From assembly GCA_002323535.1 (NCBI GenBank), contig DCQT01000078.1:1-8019 (forward strand): a stretch of DNA of 8,019 nucleotides, in the 5' to 3' direction. Below, piece by piece: positions 1 to 5,887 of the stretch. The notes under the pieces were generated by a model. The model ran no database searches. It was not told the DNA's origin and saw only the letters and a list, made by a program, of their open reading frames with translations. The translations under genes and the position numbers were made by a program. Position 1 is the stretch's first letter; each line of letters starts with the position of its first letter. This DNA comes from Bacteriovoracaceae bacterium UBA1511 (GTDB lineage: Bacteria; Bdellovibrionota; Bacteriovoracia; Bacteriovoracales; Bacteriovoracaceae).

Positions 1-59
1 GTTTTTCCGTGGTCAACGTGGGCCACAATGGCCATATTTTTAATTGGTAAGTTTTCCAT
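1..59 (-). CDS. typA: TypA/BipA-like translational GTPase, 5' end only
   Basis: Only the first 19 codons plus two bases of the next are inside the window; the gene continues past position 1. The visible protein begins MENLPIKNMAIVAHVDHGK, with the next codon starting AC (Thr). AHVDHGKT is the G1/P-loop of translational GTPases. The form NxAIxAHVDHGKT a few residues from the N terminus is typical of TypA/BipA, a ribosome-associated GTPase involved in 50S assembly and stress adaptation. LepA usually has AHIDHGKS, EF-G AHIDAGKT and EF-Tu GHVDHGKT, so those fit less well. The ATG at 59-57 is preceded by GAGG at 70-67 with a 7-base spacer, which supports this start. It lies 106 bases downstream of the AlkB-like gene on the same strand. 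The family call rests on a short fragment. Confidence 0.75.
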   Translation of the reverse strand, partial: MENLPIKNMAIVAHVDHGK

Positions 60-165
60 TAATCATCCTCAAAATTTTTAGGGAAATTAGCAGAAATTCT
101 AATGGTTTGGATATGAATATGTGTCTGGGGAGAAATTTTTTTATTGGCCTGGAAGGTGATCCTGC

Positions 166-1179
166 TTAGACCTTAATTCTTGGATGAATGAGCTTAAACC
201 ACAAAGGGGGCACAAGAGTGATCAATATGGCAGTGCTATAACCAAACTGGTATTGGTTTGCCTCATTGCTGGAGCGTAGTTTTTGGTAGGGGACCCCTGC
301 CTGGCGGTGATGGTGTGCATGTTTTCCTAGATTAAAAAGGCTTGTGTTGGTGACAAAAAAGTTAGTGTCCCAAGAATGCTTCTCTGTAACAGGCTCGTAA
401 GTCCCTGGAGAGACCTCCTTTCTTCTGAGTCCGTAATGCTCTATATAATCAACGCACTCCAGTAAAATAATGGCCATGAGGGACTGTCCAAGAAATAAAA
501 ATAGTCCAGTCATTCCAAATAAAAAGTAAAAAAGTCCCATCCACATCAATTGAAAAATCAAATAATGAAAAAAACGGTGATTGGTGAGTGATAGATTTTT
601 TCGATTTACTCGAGCTTGCTCAATTTCGAAAGCACTAACAAAGCTTTTAATGATTGCCTTCGGGATAAATGTATAAATATTTTCCCCAAGTCTCGCACTA
701 ACACAATCTTTAGGTGTGCCTACATTTCTGTGATGGCCAAAAACATGTTCTATCCTAAAAATACTGTAGGAAACTTGTGACAGTAAAAGTACTCCTAATC
801 CAATCTCCCACTTTTTTGGACGATGGATAAGCTCGTGACTTAAAGTGATGCCAAATCCGCCTGTAATCATGCCCAGAGAAATAGCACCTAAAACTTGGTT
901 AGTAATCGAGGGCTCCATGGAGATTTTTCCAATCCCCCAAATAAGAAAGATGGTTTGATAAATTGGATATACATAAACGGATAAATCACTCGGAGTGTGC
1001 TCAAGCTTTTCAATTTCTCCAAGAAGTTTTGTAAGTAGATGGTCAAGAACTGGATGGATAACAAAAAGAACGAGTACCCCTAAACCCATCCAAGGGCCAC
1101 CTAAGTAAATTCCCATTAATCCTAATAAGGAAAATGCATAAGGTAATAAGTGGTGGGAAAAGGCTCTTAACATATTCAC
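166..1179 (-). CDS. AlkB-like integral membrane di-iron hydroxylase (alkane 1-monooxygenase family)
   Basis: The 337-residue membrane protein carries the full AlkB histidine signature: HELIH (115-119), EHVFGHH (144-150), DYIEHYG (244-250), HSWDTN (268-273) and KHAHHH (286-291), followed by YQKLR and a C-terminal PPLWFKLIHPR segment. Hydrophobic stretches at about 11-45, 70-85, 95-113, 127-140 and 205-240 fit an inner-membrane helical bundle holding the di-iron site. Known AlkB enzymes hydroxylate the terminal carbon of alkanes or fatty chains using O2 and electrons from rubredoxin; no rubredoxin or reductase gene is visible here. The third histidine box departs from the canonical RHSDHH, with Ala and His replacing Ser and Asp, so the substrate may not be an alkane. 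The start is GTG at 1179, with GAGGT at 1190-1186 spaced 6 bases; an in-frame ATG two codons later has poorer spacing. It is probably the last gene of the run starting with the lipid kinase. Family assignment is firm; substrate is unknown. Confidence 0.9.
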   Translation of the reverse strand: MNMLRAFSHHLLPYAFSLLGLMGIYLGGPWMGLGVLVLFVIHPVLDHLLTKLLGEIEKLEHTPSDLSVYVYPIYQTIFLIWGIGKISMEPSITNQVLGAISLGMITGGFGITLSHELIHRPKKWEIGLGVLLLSQVSYSIFRIEHVFGHHRNVGTPKDCVSARLGENIYTFIPKAIIKSFVSAFEIEQARVNRKNLSLTNHRFFHYLIFQLMWMGLFYFLFGMTGLFLFLGQSLMAIILLECVDYIEHYGLRRKEVSPGTYEPVTEKHSWDTNFFVTNTSLFNLGKHAHHHRQAGVPYQKLRSSNEANQYQFGYSTAILITLVPPLWFKLIHPRIKV

Positions 1180-1185
1180 AAGTTT

Positions 1186-1190
1186 ACCTC
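1186..1190 (-). promoter_or_regulatory. Ribosome binding site deciding a GTG start
   Basis: GAGGT on the minus strand is 6 bases from the GTG at 1179-1177 and 12 bases from the in-frame ATG at 1173-1171. The spacing favours GTG as the start of the AlkB-like gene. Confidence 0.6.
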
Positions 1191-1239
1191 ACTTGAAGAA
1201 GAACTGATTTTTTGTGAAGGATAATTTCAATCAAATAAG

Positions 1240-1908
1240 CTAAATAAATGATTTTTCAATAACTTGTCTACAAGCAATCAGAATATTTTCGTCAACGTAA
1301 TGGCCAGATTCTTTTACCATTATATGGGTTGCCACATTTCCTTGCTGGCAAAAAGCCTCCGTTGAATTCCTGGCGTTTTGCGGGTCGACGATTTTGTCAT
1401 TTTCACCATTGATTGAAAAAAGCGTCATCGGAATTTTCTTCGGGAGAAGGTCATACCGAATATTTGAGTTCACCGCGATAACAGTAGATTTTTTAAAAAA
1501 TTTGGCCACAAAAGGTGCGAGATAGCCCCCTTGAGAAAAGCCAAAAAAAAGAATGTTCTTAGATTCAAGGTTCAGAGAGGAGATTAAGTTTTTTATAATG
1601 AGTGCCGGAGTATCAGGTGAGATAAAGTATTTTTTTGTTAGTGGGTTAAAAAAATACCAGGCGTAGCGAAGTTTAATTTTTGGAATTTCATCTGTTATTT
1701 CTGGTGCAAGTGGGTATGGCCCATTGATAAATAAAAATTGGGCGTCTCCAAAAAGGGAGGAGAACTTCTTTTTCATAAACCCAAAGTGTTGTCCGTACCC
1801 ATGAAAAAAAACAACTAGGTTTTTTGAATTAGGGTTTCCAGAGAGTTCATAATCAATAGGAAATTTGCCATCGACGTAGGTTCTTTGGCCGTAATCAACC
1901 ACCGACAT
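1240..1908 (-). CDS. Alpha/beta hydrolase, carboxylesterase/phospholipase type
   Basis: This 222-residue single-domain serine hydrolase has no signal peptide and is probably cytoplasmic. The oxyanion-hole region is HGYGQ (36-40). The nucleophile elbow is GFSQGG (123-128) with Ser125, a form typical of the carboxylesterase/phospholipase family (Abhydrolase_2-like). The probable acid is Asp171 in the GENDKIV segment after a beta strand, and the probable base is His203 in SGHYV. Length matches the family (about 200-230 residues). The likely reaction is hydrolysis of carboxylic esters such as acyl esters or lysolipids; the substrate cannot be read from sequence. The ATG at 1908-1906 lies inside the end of the upstream lipid-kinase-like gene (14-base overlap), with only a weak GGG-type binding site before it, so translation is probably coupled. 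An AlkB-like hydroxylase follows 60 bases downstream. Confidence 0.85.
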   Translation of the reverse strand: MSVVDYGQRTYVDGKFPIDYELSGNPNSKNLVVFFHGYGQHFGFMKKKFSSLFGDAQFLFINGPYPLAPEITDEIPKIKLRYAWYFFNPLTKKYFISPDTPALIIKNLISSLNLESKNILFFGFSQGGYLAPFVAKFFKKSTVIAVNSNIRYDLLPKKIPMTLFSINGENDKIVDPQNARNSTEAFCQQGNVATHIMVKESGHYVDENILIACRQVIEKSFI

Positions 1909-2761
1909 TTAAGCCCACATAACTTGTGATAATCCACAATATGATTGCCTTCATCAAAGGGATTGTTAAATTATCATCAAGCTTGATAGGAATCATTTCA
2001 AAAGCAGTTATAAATGTACTTGATAGAAAAGTTACGGCCAAAACAGACCATAATTGGTTTCCTGGGATGGCAAACAAAATAGAAAATGTCACAACAAATG
2101 AGGCCACGAAAAAAGCAAGTGATCCTTCTATTGATTTTTCTTTTACGAGACGTCTTTTTCCAAAGCGTATCCCAATAATTGCAGATAATGGATCCGCTGT
2201 GGCCAAGGTGAAGATGGCAACAAGGGCAATACTTTTTGGAAAGCTAATTATTGTTAGAAGTAGTGCCATTAAGTAGGGGATGGCAGCAGATTCTTTTAAT
2301 TGCTCTTCAGCTCTTAAGAAATATTGATTTAACTGCTTTAAGTAAATAGCGTTAGGGTAGTTAATTCTAAGCTGCTCCAGTACATAAAATACTGTTGTGG
2401 CGATTCCAAGAATATAAACAGCCTGTTGGTGAGATAAAAAAAGCATATAGATCAATCCAGATCCTACACCACATGAAAAGTGAAACGCTCTTCTTGGGAG
2501 TTGGAGGTCTTTTCTGGTCTTACTTGGAGCTTTAACTTTTTCTTTATTAATTCTTGATTCAGCTTTTATACTTGTTTGAGATTCTGATCCTATAATGGCT
2601 TCTTTTGGTGGTGCTTTTTCTTCAACGATTATTGCTGAATCGTTATTAAGTCCTTCATTACTATTAAGATGATTGCTTTCGCTTTGATCATTCTCTTTAG
2701 AGAGTTTAGCGTGATCATTGGGTACACGTTTGTCCATGTACAATTTATCGTCATTTTTCAT
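1895..2761 (-). CDS. DGK1/SEC59/VTE5-type CTP-dependent lipid kinase-like membrane protein
   Basis: The 288-residue protein has two parts. Residues 1-85 are charged and probably disordered (rich in Lys, Glu, Ser, Asn), with no membrane segment. Residues 86-288 are a multi-helix membrane domain with the marks of the CTP:diacylglycerol/dolichol/phytol kinase family: RRAFH (90-94), LRINYP (131-136), ADPLSAIIG (189-197), FGKRRLVKEKSIEGS (200-214) and LDDNLTIPL (261-269). Family members phosphorylate a membrane lipid alcohol using CTP (diacylglycerol, dolichol or phytol); bacterial members are mostly uncharacterised and some are annotated as phosphatidate cytidylyltransferase-like. The membrane domain is near the usual length of about 200 residues, so the N-terminal part is an extension. 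The ATG at 2761 has only a weak AAG-type binding site; a second ATG at codon 9 has none better. It lies 39 bases after the glutathione peroxidase gene and overlaps the hydrolase. Substrate is unknown. Confidence 0.82.
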   Translation of the reverse strand: MKNDDKLYMDKRVPNDHAKLSKENDQSESNHLNSNEGLNNDSAIIVEEKAPPKEAIIGSESQTSIKAESRINKEKVKAPSKTRKDLQLPRRAFHFSCGVGSGLIYMLFLSHQQAVYILGIATTVFYVLEQLRINYPNAIYLKQLNQYFLRAEEQLKESAAIPYLMALLLTIISFPKSIALVAIFTLATADPLSAIIGIRFGKRRLVKEKSIEGSLAFFVASFVVTFSILFAIPGNQLWSVLAVTFLSSTFITAFEMIPIKLDDNLTIPLMKAIILWIITSYVGLNVGG

Positions 2762-2800
2762 GTTTTTTCTTACACTAAATAATTATTATTCAACAAAACA

Positions 2801-3280
2801 TTAAGAGTTCTGTATTTCCTTCCAAATCGCTTCAGGCTTATCTTGAGGAGCATATCTTTTTACAGGTATGCCATCTTTTCCAACCCAGAACTTTGTGAAG
2901 TTCCACTTAATAGCCTCAGATCCAAGTAGTCCCTTTTGTTCTGATTTTAAAAATGCATAGAGTGGGTGAGTATTCTCCCCATTTACATCAATCTTTGAAA
3001 ATACCGGAAATGAAACTCCATAGTTTAGTTGGCAAAAACTTTGGATCTCCTCATCATTGCCTGGTTCCTGTTTTCCAAATTGATTGCATGGGAAGCCAAG
3101 AATTATTAAGTCACTGTCCTTTCCATCTTGATAAACTTTCTCTAATCCCTCATACTGAGGTGTAAAGCCACATTTACTCGCAACGTTAACAATTATTATA
3201 TTTTTACCTTTATATTGATCTAAAGAGATAGTTTCCCCATTTGCAGCTTTAACCGAGAAGTCATAAATTGTTGAAGACAT
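2801..3280 (-). CDS. Glutathione peroxidase family thiol peroxidase
   Basis: This is a 159-residue, full-length single-domain protein with a thioredoxin fold and no signal peptide, so it is likely cytoplasmic. It reduces hydrogen peroxide or lipid hydroperoxides. The peroxidatic residue is Cys37 in NVASKCGFT (a cysteine, not selenocysteine). The GFPCNQFGKQEPG block (62-74) gives Gln71, and WNF (126-128) gives Trp126 and Asn127, completing the catalytic tetrad. Cysteines at 37, 65 and 83 are each shifted by one from Cys36, Cys64 and Cys82 of yeast Gpx3, where 36 and 82 form the catalytic disulfide. This suggests a two-Cys, thioredoxin-dependent enzyme (inference). The ATG at 3280 is preceded by AAGGA with a 6-base spacer. 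It sits 50 bases after the CpaF-like gene and 39 before the lipid kinase-like gene; a role in removing lipid peroxides next to lipid genes is plausible but unproven. Confidence 0.95.
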   Translation of the reverse strand: MSSTIYDFSVKAANGETISLDQYKGKNIIIVNVASKCGFTPQYEGLEKVYQDGKDSDLIILGFPCNQFGKQEPGNDEEIQSFCQLNYGVSFPVFSKIDVNGENTHPLYAFLKSEQKGLLGSEAIKWNFTKFWVGKDGIPVKRYAPQDKPEAIWKEIQNS

Positions 3281-3330
3281 AAATAATCCTTATATTATTT
3301 TAGACCCCATCATAAACCAACTCAGTTGTT

Positions 3331-4368
3331 CTAGGCAAAAAATCCTTCATCTAGGCCACCATCTTTAACTAGACGTTCGATAATTGTAGGTGTGACGGCC
3401 GTTTGCTTTAGGCTTTGTTCCTCTTCATCAAATTTAGCAATACTTGAAACAAGTATGTTGTCAGCTTCCATTCCTGTTAGTTCGACAATTTCAGAGATAT
3501 ATCTTTTACCCTCTTTGTCTCTTTTTATTTGAAAAATAAAATCCACGCCTGAACTAATTTGTTTCTTTATTGCTCGTGGAGGAATATCAAAGCCACTCAT
3601 TAAAAATAATGACTCCATTCGTTGAAGACATTCCGAACCAGAGTTTGAGTGGATCGTAGACATCGAGCCATCATGGCCTGTGTTCATGGCCATTAGAAGA
3701 TCGAAAAATTCCTCGCCTCTAGATTCCCCGATGATGATTCGATCGGGTCTCATCCTAAGGGTATTGATCACTAACTCTCTAAGACCGATACCTGAACCTC
3801 CAGAGGAAAAGGCCTCTAGTCGGACAAGGTTTGGTAGATGAAAGTTCAACTCAAGAGTATCTTCAATTGTTATGACTCGTTGCTCAACGGGAACTTCTTG
3901 AAGTAATAAATTTAAAAGCGTGCTCTTTCCTGAGCCAGTGCCTCCACTGATAATTATGTTGGCCCTCGCTCGAACGCATGCCTTTAAAAAATCTACCCAC
4001 TTACCATATAGACCAAAAATTCCATCACTCGACTCAAAAGTTCTTATTTCTTGAAGGTATTTTCTGATAGAGATCGCCGCGGTCTCCTGAGTGAATGGTG
4101 GTTTAATTATGTTAACGCGACTTCCATCTTGTAAATTTGTATTTAATATAGGGCCATTATCGTATTCAATACCAACTCGTTGTGCCTTTTCATTTTCAAG
4201 GTCCTGGACAAAATTACTTATATCCTCTGGCGTTAACTCAACAGCAAGTTGAATTAGTTTACCTTCTCTTTCTACAAAAACTGTTTTTGGACCGTTTATA
4301 GAAATTTCGGTAATACCCCTTTTTGTCGACAGGTCTTTAAGTAACTTCCAAACACTGTTTGTTTCCAT
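3331..4368 (-). CDS. CpaF/TadA/VirB11-type secretion ATPase
   Basis: This 345-residue cytoplasmic ATPase belongs to the type II/IV secretion superfamily and would normally form a hexamer powering pilus assembly or secretion. The N-terminal domain starts with ITEISINGPKTVFVEREG (19-36) and LQDGSRVN (79-86), as in CpaF/TadA. Walker A is GGTGSGKST (142-150), the Asp box ITIEDTLEL (166-174), Walker B RMRPDRIIIGESRG (205-218) with Glu215, and the His box TGHDGSMSTIH (230-240). All key residues are present; GES stands where the family usually has GEV. It lacks the roughly 100-residue leader that many CpaF proteins have before this N-terminal domain, making it VirB11-sized, and has a C-terminal tail after the last RecA strands (about 300-345). 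The ATG is 2 bases after the stop of the upstream unknown gene, with only a weak binding site, so translation is likely coupled. No pilin, prepilin peptidase, TadB/C, secretin or VirB gene is in view. Confidence 0.92.
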   Translation of the reverse strand: METNSVWKLLKDLSTKRGITEISINGPKTVFVEREGKLIQLAVELTPEDISNFVQDLENEKAQRVGIEYDNGPILNTNLQDGSRVNIIKPPFTQETAAISIRKYLQEIRTFESSDGIFGLYGKWVDFLKACVRARANIIISGGTGSGKSTLLNLLLQEVPVEQRVITIEDTLELNFHLPNLVRLEAFSSGGSGIGLRELVINTLRMRPDRIIIGESRGEEFFDLLMAMNTGHDGSMSTIHSNSGSECLQRMESLFLMSGFDIPPRAIKKQISSGVDFIFQIKRDKEGKRYISEIVELTGMEADNILVSSIAKFDEEEQSLKQTAVTPTIIERLVKDGGLDEGFFA

Positions 4369-4370
4369 AA

Positions 4371-5033
4371 TTAAACTCTTTTTTGAGTAAAGTGATAAAT
4401 TTCTTCTATAGAGTAAAGGTACTTCGCTAACTCTGAGTAATAGTAGTTTTTAAAACTTGATGAGCTTAGACTTATGATTTCAGAAAGTGGAGTATGATTG
4501 CTAATGAACTCTAGCATGTTATCTTCACTGTGGGATTGGCTTAAAAGCCAAAGACAAAAAAGGTAAATATCTATCTCCTCAATAATACAATTTACTTTTT
4601 TGGGGTTAACCAAAGGGATGACCTTCTTACAAAATAGGTCGGGTTGGTATTGATCATTTGTGAAGAGATAATAATACAATAGTCCAAGCCGTGGATTATT
4701 ATTAAAAGTAATATGGGAGAACACTCTCATGAAGTCATTAATTTTCTCAGTATCGCTACCATCTATTTTTCTAATGTAGTCACCCTCTAAAGAGCTTTTT
4801 AAAAGACTTGAAACAATTATTTCAAAAACTCTAAAGCTTTTCGTATGAGTTAGAAAATCCTCGTGGGTTTGATGATTGAAGTTTTCAAGTAGATGAAAAA
4901 GTAATGGGTCTTGATTTTTTAATTTTTTAACTTGAGCTCCAAAATTAATATCATGATTAAGAATCATATTGCTCATTTCAATCATAAAGGAAGGTGATTT
5001 TTTAATATTAAATGTTACCCAATTAGAGGCCAT
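4371..5033 (-). CDS. Unknown helical protein coupled to the CpaF-like ATPase
   Basis: This 220-residue protein is not recognised. It has no signal peptide, no clear transmembrane helix and no catalytic motif that I can name. The pattern is amphipathic helices throughout, rich in Asn, Ser, Leu, Ile and Phe/Tyr, with a more hydrophobic patch at about 150-165 (IDIYLFCLWLLSQ) that is probably a buried helix. Three cysteines fall in the second half with no metal-site spacing. It is first in the minus-strand run, starting at ATG 5033 after a weak GGGA, and ends 2 bases before the ATPase start. That arrangement usually means the two proteins are made together and may interact; an adaptor or regulator of the ATPase is a guess. 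The 5' third is more AT-rich than the lipid genes downstream. Confidence 0.75.
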   Translation of the reverse strand: MASNWVTFNIKKSPSFMIEMSNMILNHDINFGAQVKKLKNQDPLLFHLLENFNHQTHEDFLTHTKSFRVFEIIVSSLLKSSLEGDYIRKIDGSDTEKINDFMRVFSHITFNNNPRLGLLYYYLFTNDQYQPDLFCKKVIPLVNPKKVNCIIEEIDIYLFCLWLLSQSHSEDNMLEFISNHTPLSEIISLSSSSFKNYYYSELAKYLYSIEEIYHFTQKRV

Positions 5034-5100
5034 ATTTTCCCAAGCTCAGAAGTAGTATCCTAATAGGCTACACTATAAGCTGAACTTTTTAGGAGCTAGG
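5034..5100. promoter_or_regulatory. Divergent promoter region
   Basis: This 67-base spacer separates the minus-strand unknown/ATPase pair from the plus-strand pair and must hold start sites for both unless transcription enters from elsewhere. On the plus strand TATAAG (5074-5079) is a possible -10 with no recognisable -35. On the minus strand GATACT (5059-5054) is a weak -10 candidate. AGGAG at 5091-5095 is a good binding site for the ATG at 5101. The promoter assignments are weak. Confidence 0.4.
5055..5071. repeat. Imperfect 17-base palindrome, possible operator
   Basis: The sequence GTATCCTAATAGGCTAC is an inverted repeat centred on A5063, with 7 of 8 arm positions pairing and a perfect CCTAATAGG core. 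It sits near the middle of the divergent spacer, overlapping the minus-strand -10 candidate and ending two bases before the plus-strand TATAAG. This is where a dimeric repressor controlling both sides could bind. The repeat is directly visible; the operator role is inferred, and a match of this size could arise by chance. Confidence 0.35.
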
Positions 5101-5580
5101 ATGGAATTTCCGGTTATTCGAGAAATAGATAAAGATACATACGTTAATTCTTCACTTGAGGATTTATTACAAACCCCGAGTTTGAATGTAATTGACGCGA
5201 GAGAGTTTGATGACATTACTTTGGAGCAGTTAATAAATTCAATTCATAGTAAACGATATTTATTGTTTCCTTACGGAGTATTGATTCTTTTAAGTCCCTG
5301 CCAGCTAAAAGATCTGAGCAGTGTTAAGAGACCTCCAATGGTAAGCTTTGTTCACTCTGTGGAGGATAAAGAAATCTATATTGAAAATTTCTATCAAAAA
5401 AGGAAGAAGTTAAAGAGCAGCTCATCTTTGTATGAGCTTCTTATAGGGCAGACCTGGTCTCAAATTAATGACCCCGAAAATTTAGAAATTATGAATGAAC
5501 TAGCTAAATGGAAAAGTCGTTTTCACGATTTAGAAAGAGAAAATTCTATTTACGAGTACATTAATAAGCATTTATCTTAG
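5101..5580 (+). CDS. Unknown 159-residue protein
   Basis: No family is recognised. The protein is soluble-looking, with no signal peptide or membrane segment. The N-terminal two thirds alternate short hydrophobic strands (such as NVID at 29-32 and LLFPYGVLILL at 54-64) with polar stretches, suggesting a small alpha/beta domain. A basic segment KKRKKLKSSSS-like follows at about 100-109, then a charged, probably helical C terminus (125-157). The VIDAREFDD segment faintly resembles the start of a rhodanese domain, but there is no catalytic cysteine loop. Start choice is firm: AGGAG at 5091-5095 is 5 bases from the ATG. It is followed 13 bases later by another unknown gene on the same strand and is divergent from the ATPase pair. 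Confidence 0.75.
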   Translation: MEFPVIREIDKDTYVNSSLEDLLQTPSLNVIDAREFDDITLEQLINSIHSKRYLLFPYGVLILLSPCQLKDLSSVKRPPMVSFVHSVEDKEIYIENFYQKRKKLKSSSSLYELLIGQTWSQINDPENLEIMNELAKWKSRFHDLERENSIYEYINKHLS

Positions 5581-5593
5581 CTAGGAATAATTT

Positions 5594-5887
5594 ATGAGCG
5601 ATAGGGAAAATACAACAAACCTAGAAAATCATCTTGATCATCGAGTTGGCAAAGCCTTAAATTTTGACTCAAAAGAAATAGAGAAATTAAAAAGAGTGTT
5701 TAAATATTTTCATCAATTAAAAATGAATTCATTTAATATTGATTTATATTCAGAGCTATATAAAAAGTTTGAAATAAAAAACGATGCATTTAAAAAATTA
5801 TTAAGCTTTAACTGTACTAAACAAGACTCACCAATAAATAAATACCTTGATGAAATTTGGGAAAAAAGATTTAGTGACTTAAAATAA
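5594..5887 (+). CDS. Unknown small helical protein, very AT-rich
   Basis: This 97-residue protein is not recognised. It is highly charged (many Lys, Glu, Asp) and looks almost wholly alpha-helical, with no signal peptide, membrane segment or cysteine motif. AGGA lies 7 bases before the ATG, a good binding site, and the gene begins 13 bases after the preceding unknown gene, so the two are probably co-transcribed. A hand count of 5641-5880 gives about 55 G+C in 240 bases (about 23%), well below neighbouring genes and consistent with recent acquisition or relaxed selection. Its last 17 bases overlap the end of the convergent DUF6178-like gene. Size and charge would suit a small regulator or adaptor, but nothing in the sequence proves it. 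Confidence 0.7.
   Translation: MSDRENTTNLENHLDHRVGKALNFDSKEIEKLKRVFKYFHQLKMNSFNIDLYSELYKKFEIKNDAFKKLLSFNCTKQDSPINKYLDEIWEKRFSDLK

Noticed and set aside
60..165. Intergenic stretch between the AlkB-like gene and typA, searched for a terminator and promoter
   Set aside because: No stem of useful length with a T-run and no convincing -35/-10 pair was found; only the GAGG binding site of typA is supported.
1926..2276. Open frame on the plus strand inside the lipid kinase-like gene
   Set aside because: It lies wholly antisense to a gene with clear family motifs, and its translation resembles no protein family.
2953..3165. Open frame on the plus strand inside the glutathione peroxidase gene
   Set aside because: It is antisense to a firmly identified gene and has no recognisable product.
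3315..3330. Short inverted repeat (AACCAACTCAGTTGTT) just after the ATPase stop, considered as a terminator
   Set aside because: Only four contiguous base pairs form before a mismatch, with no T-run after it on the minus strand.
5101..5300. Rhodanese-like reading of the VIDAREFDD segment in the 159-residue protein
   Set aside because: The resemblance is a few residues only; the active-site Cys loop and the rest of the fold pattern are missing.
3331..5887. Known anti-phage defence system or toxin-antitoxin pair
   Set aside because: None of the unknown proteins shows a nuclease, TIR, kinase or toxin motif, and the ATPase is of the secretion type rather than a defence ATPase.
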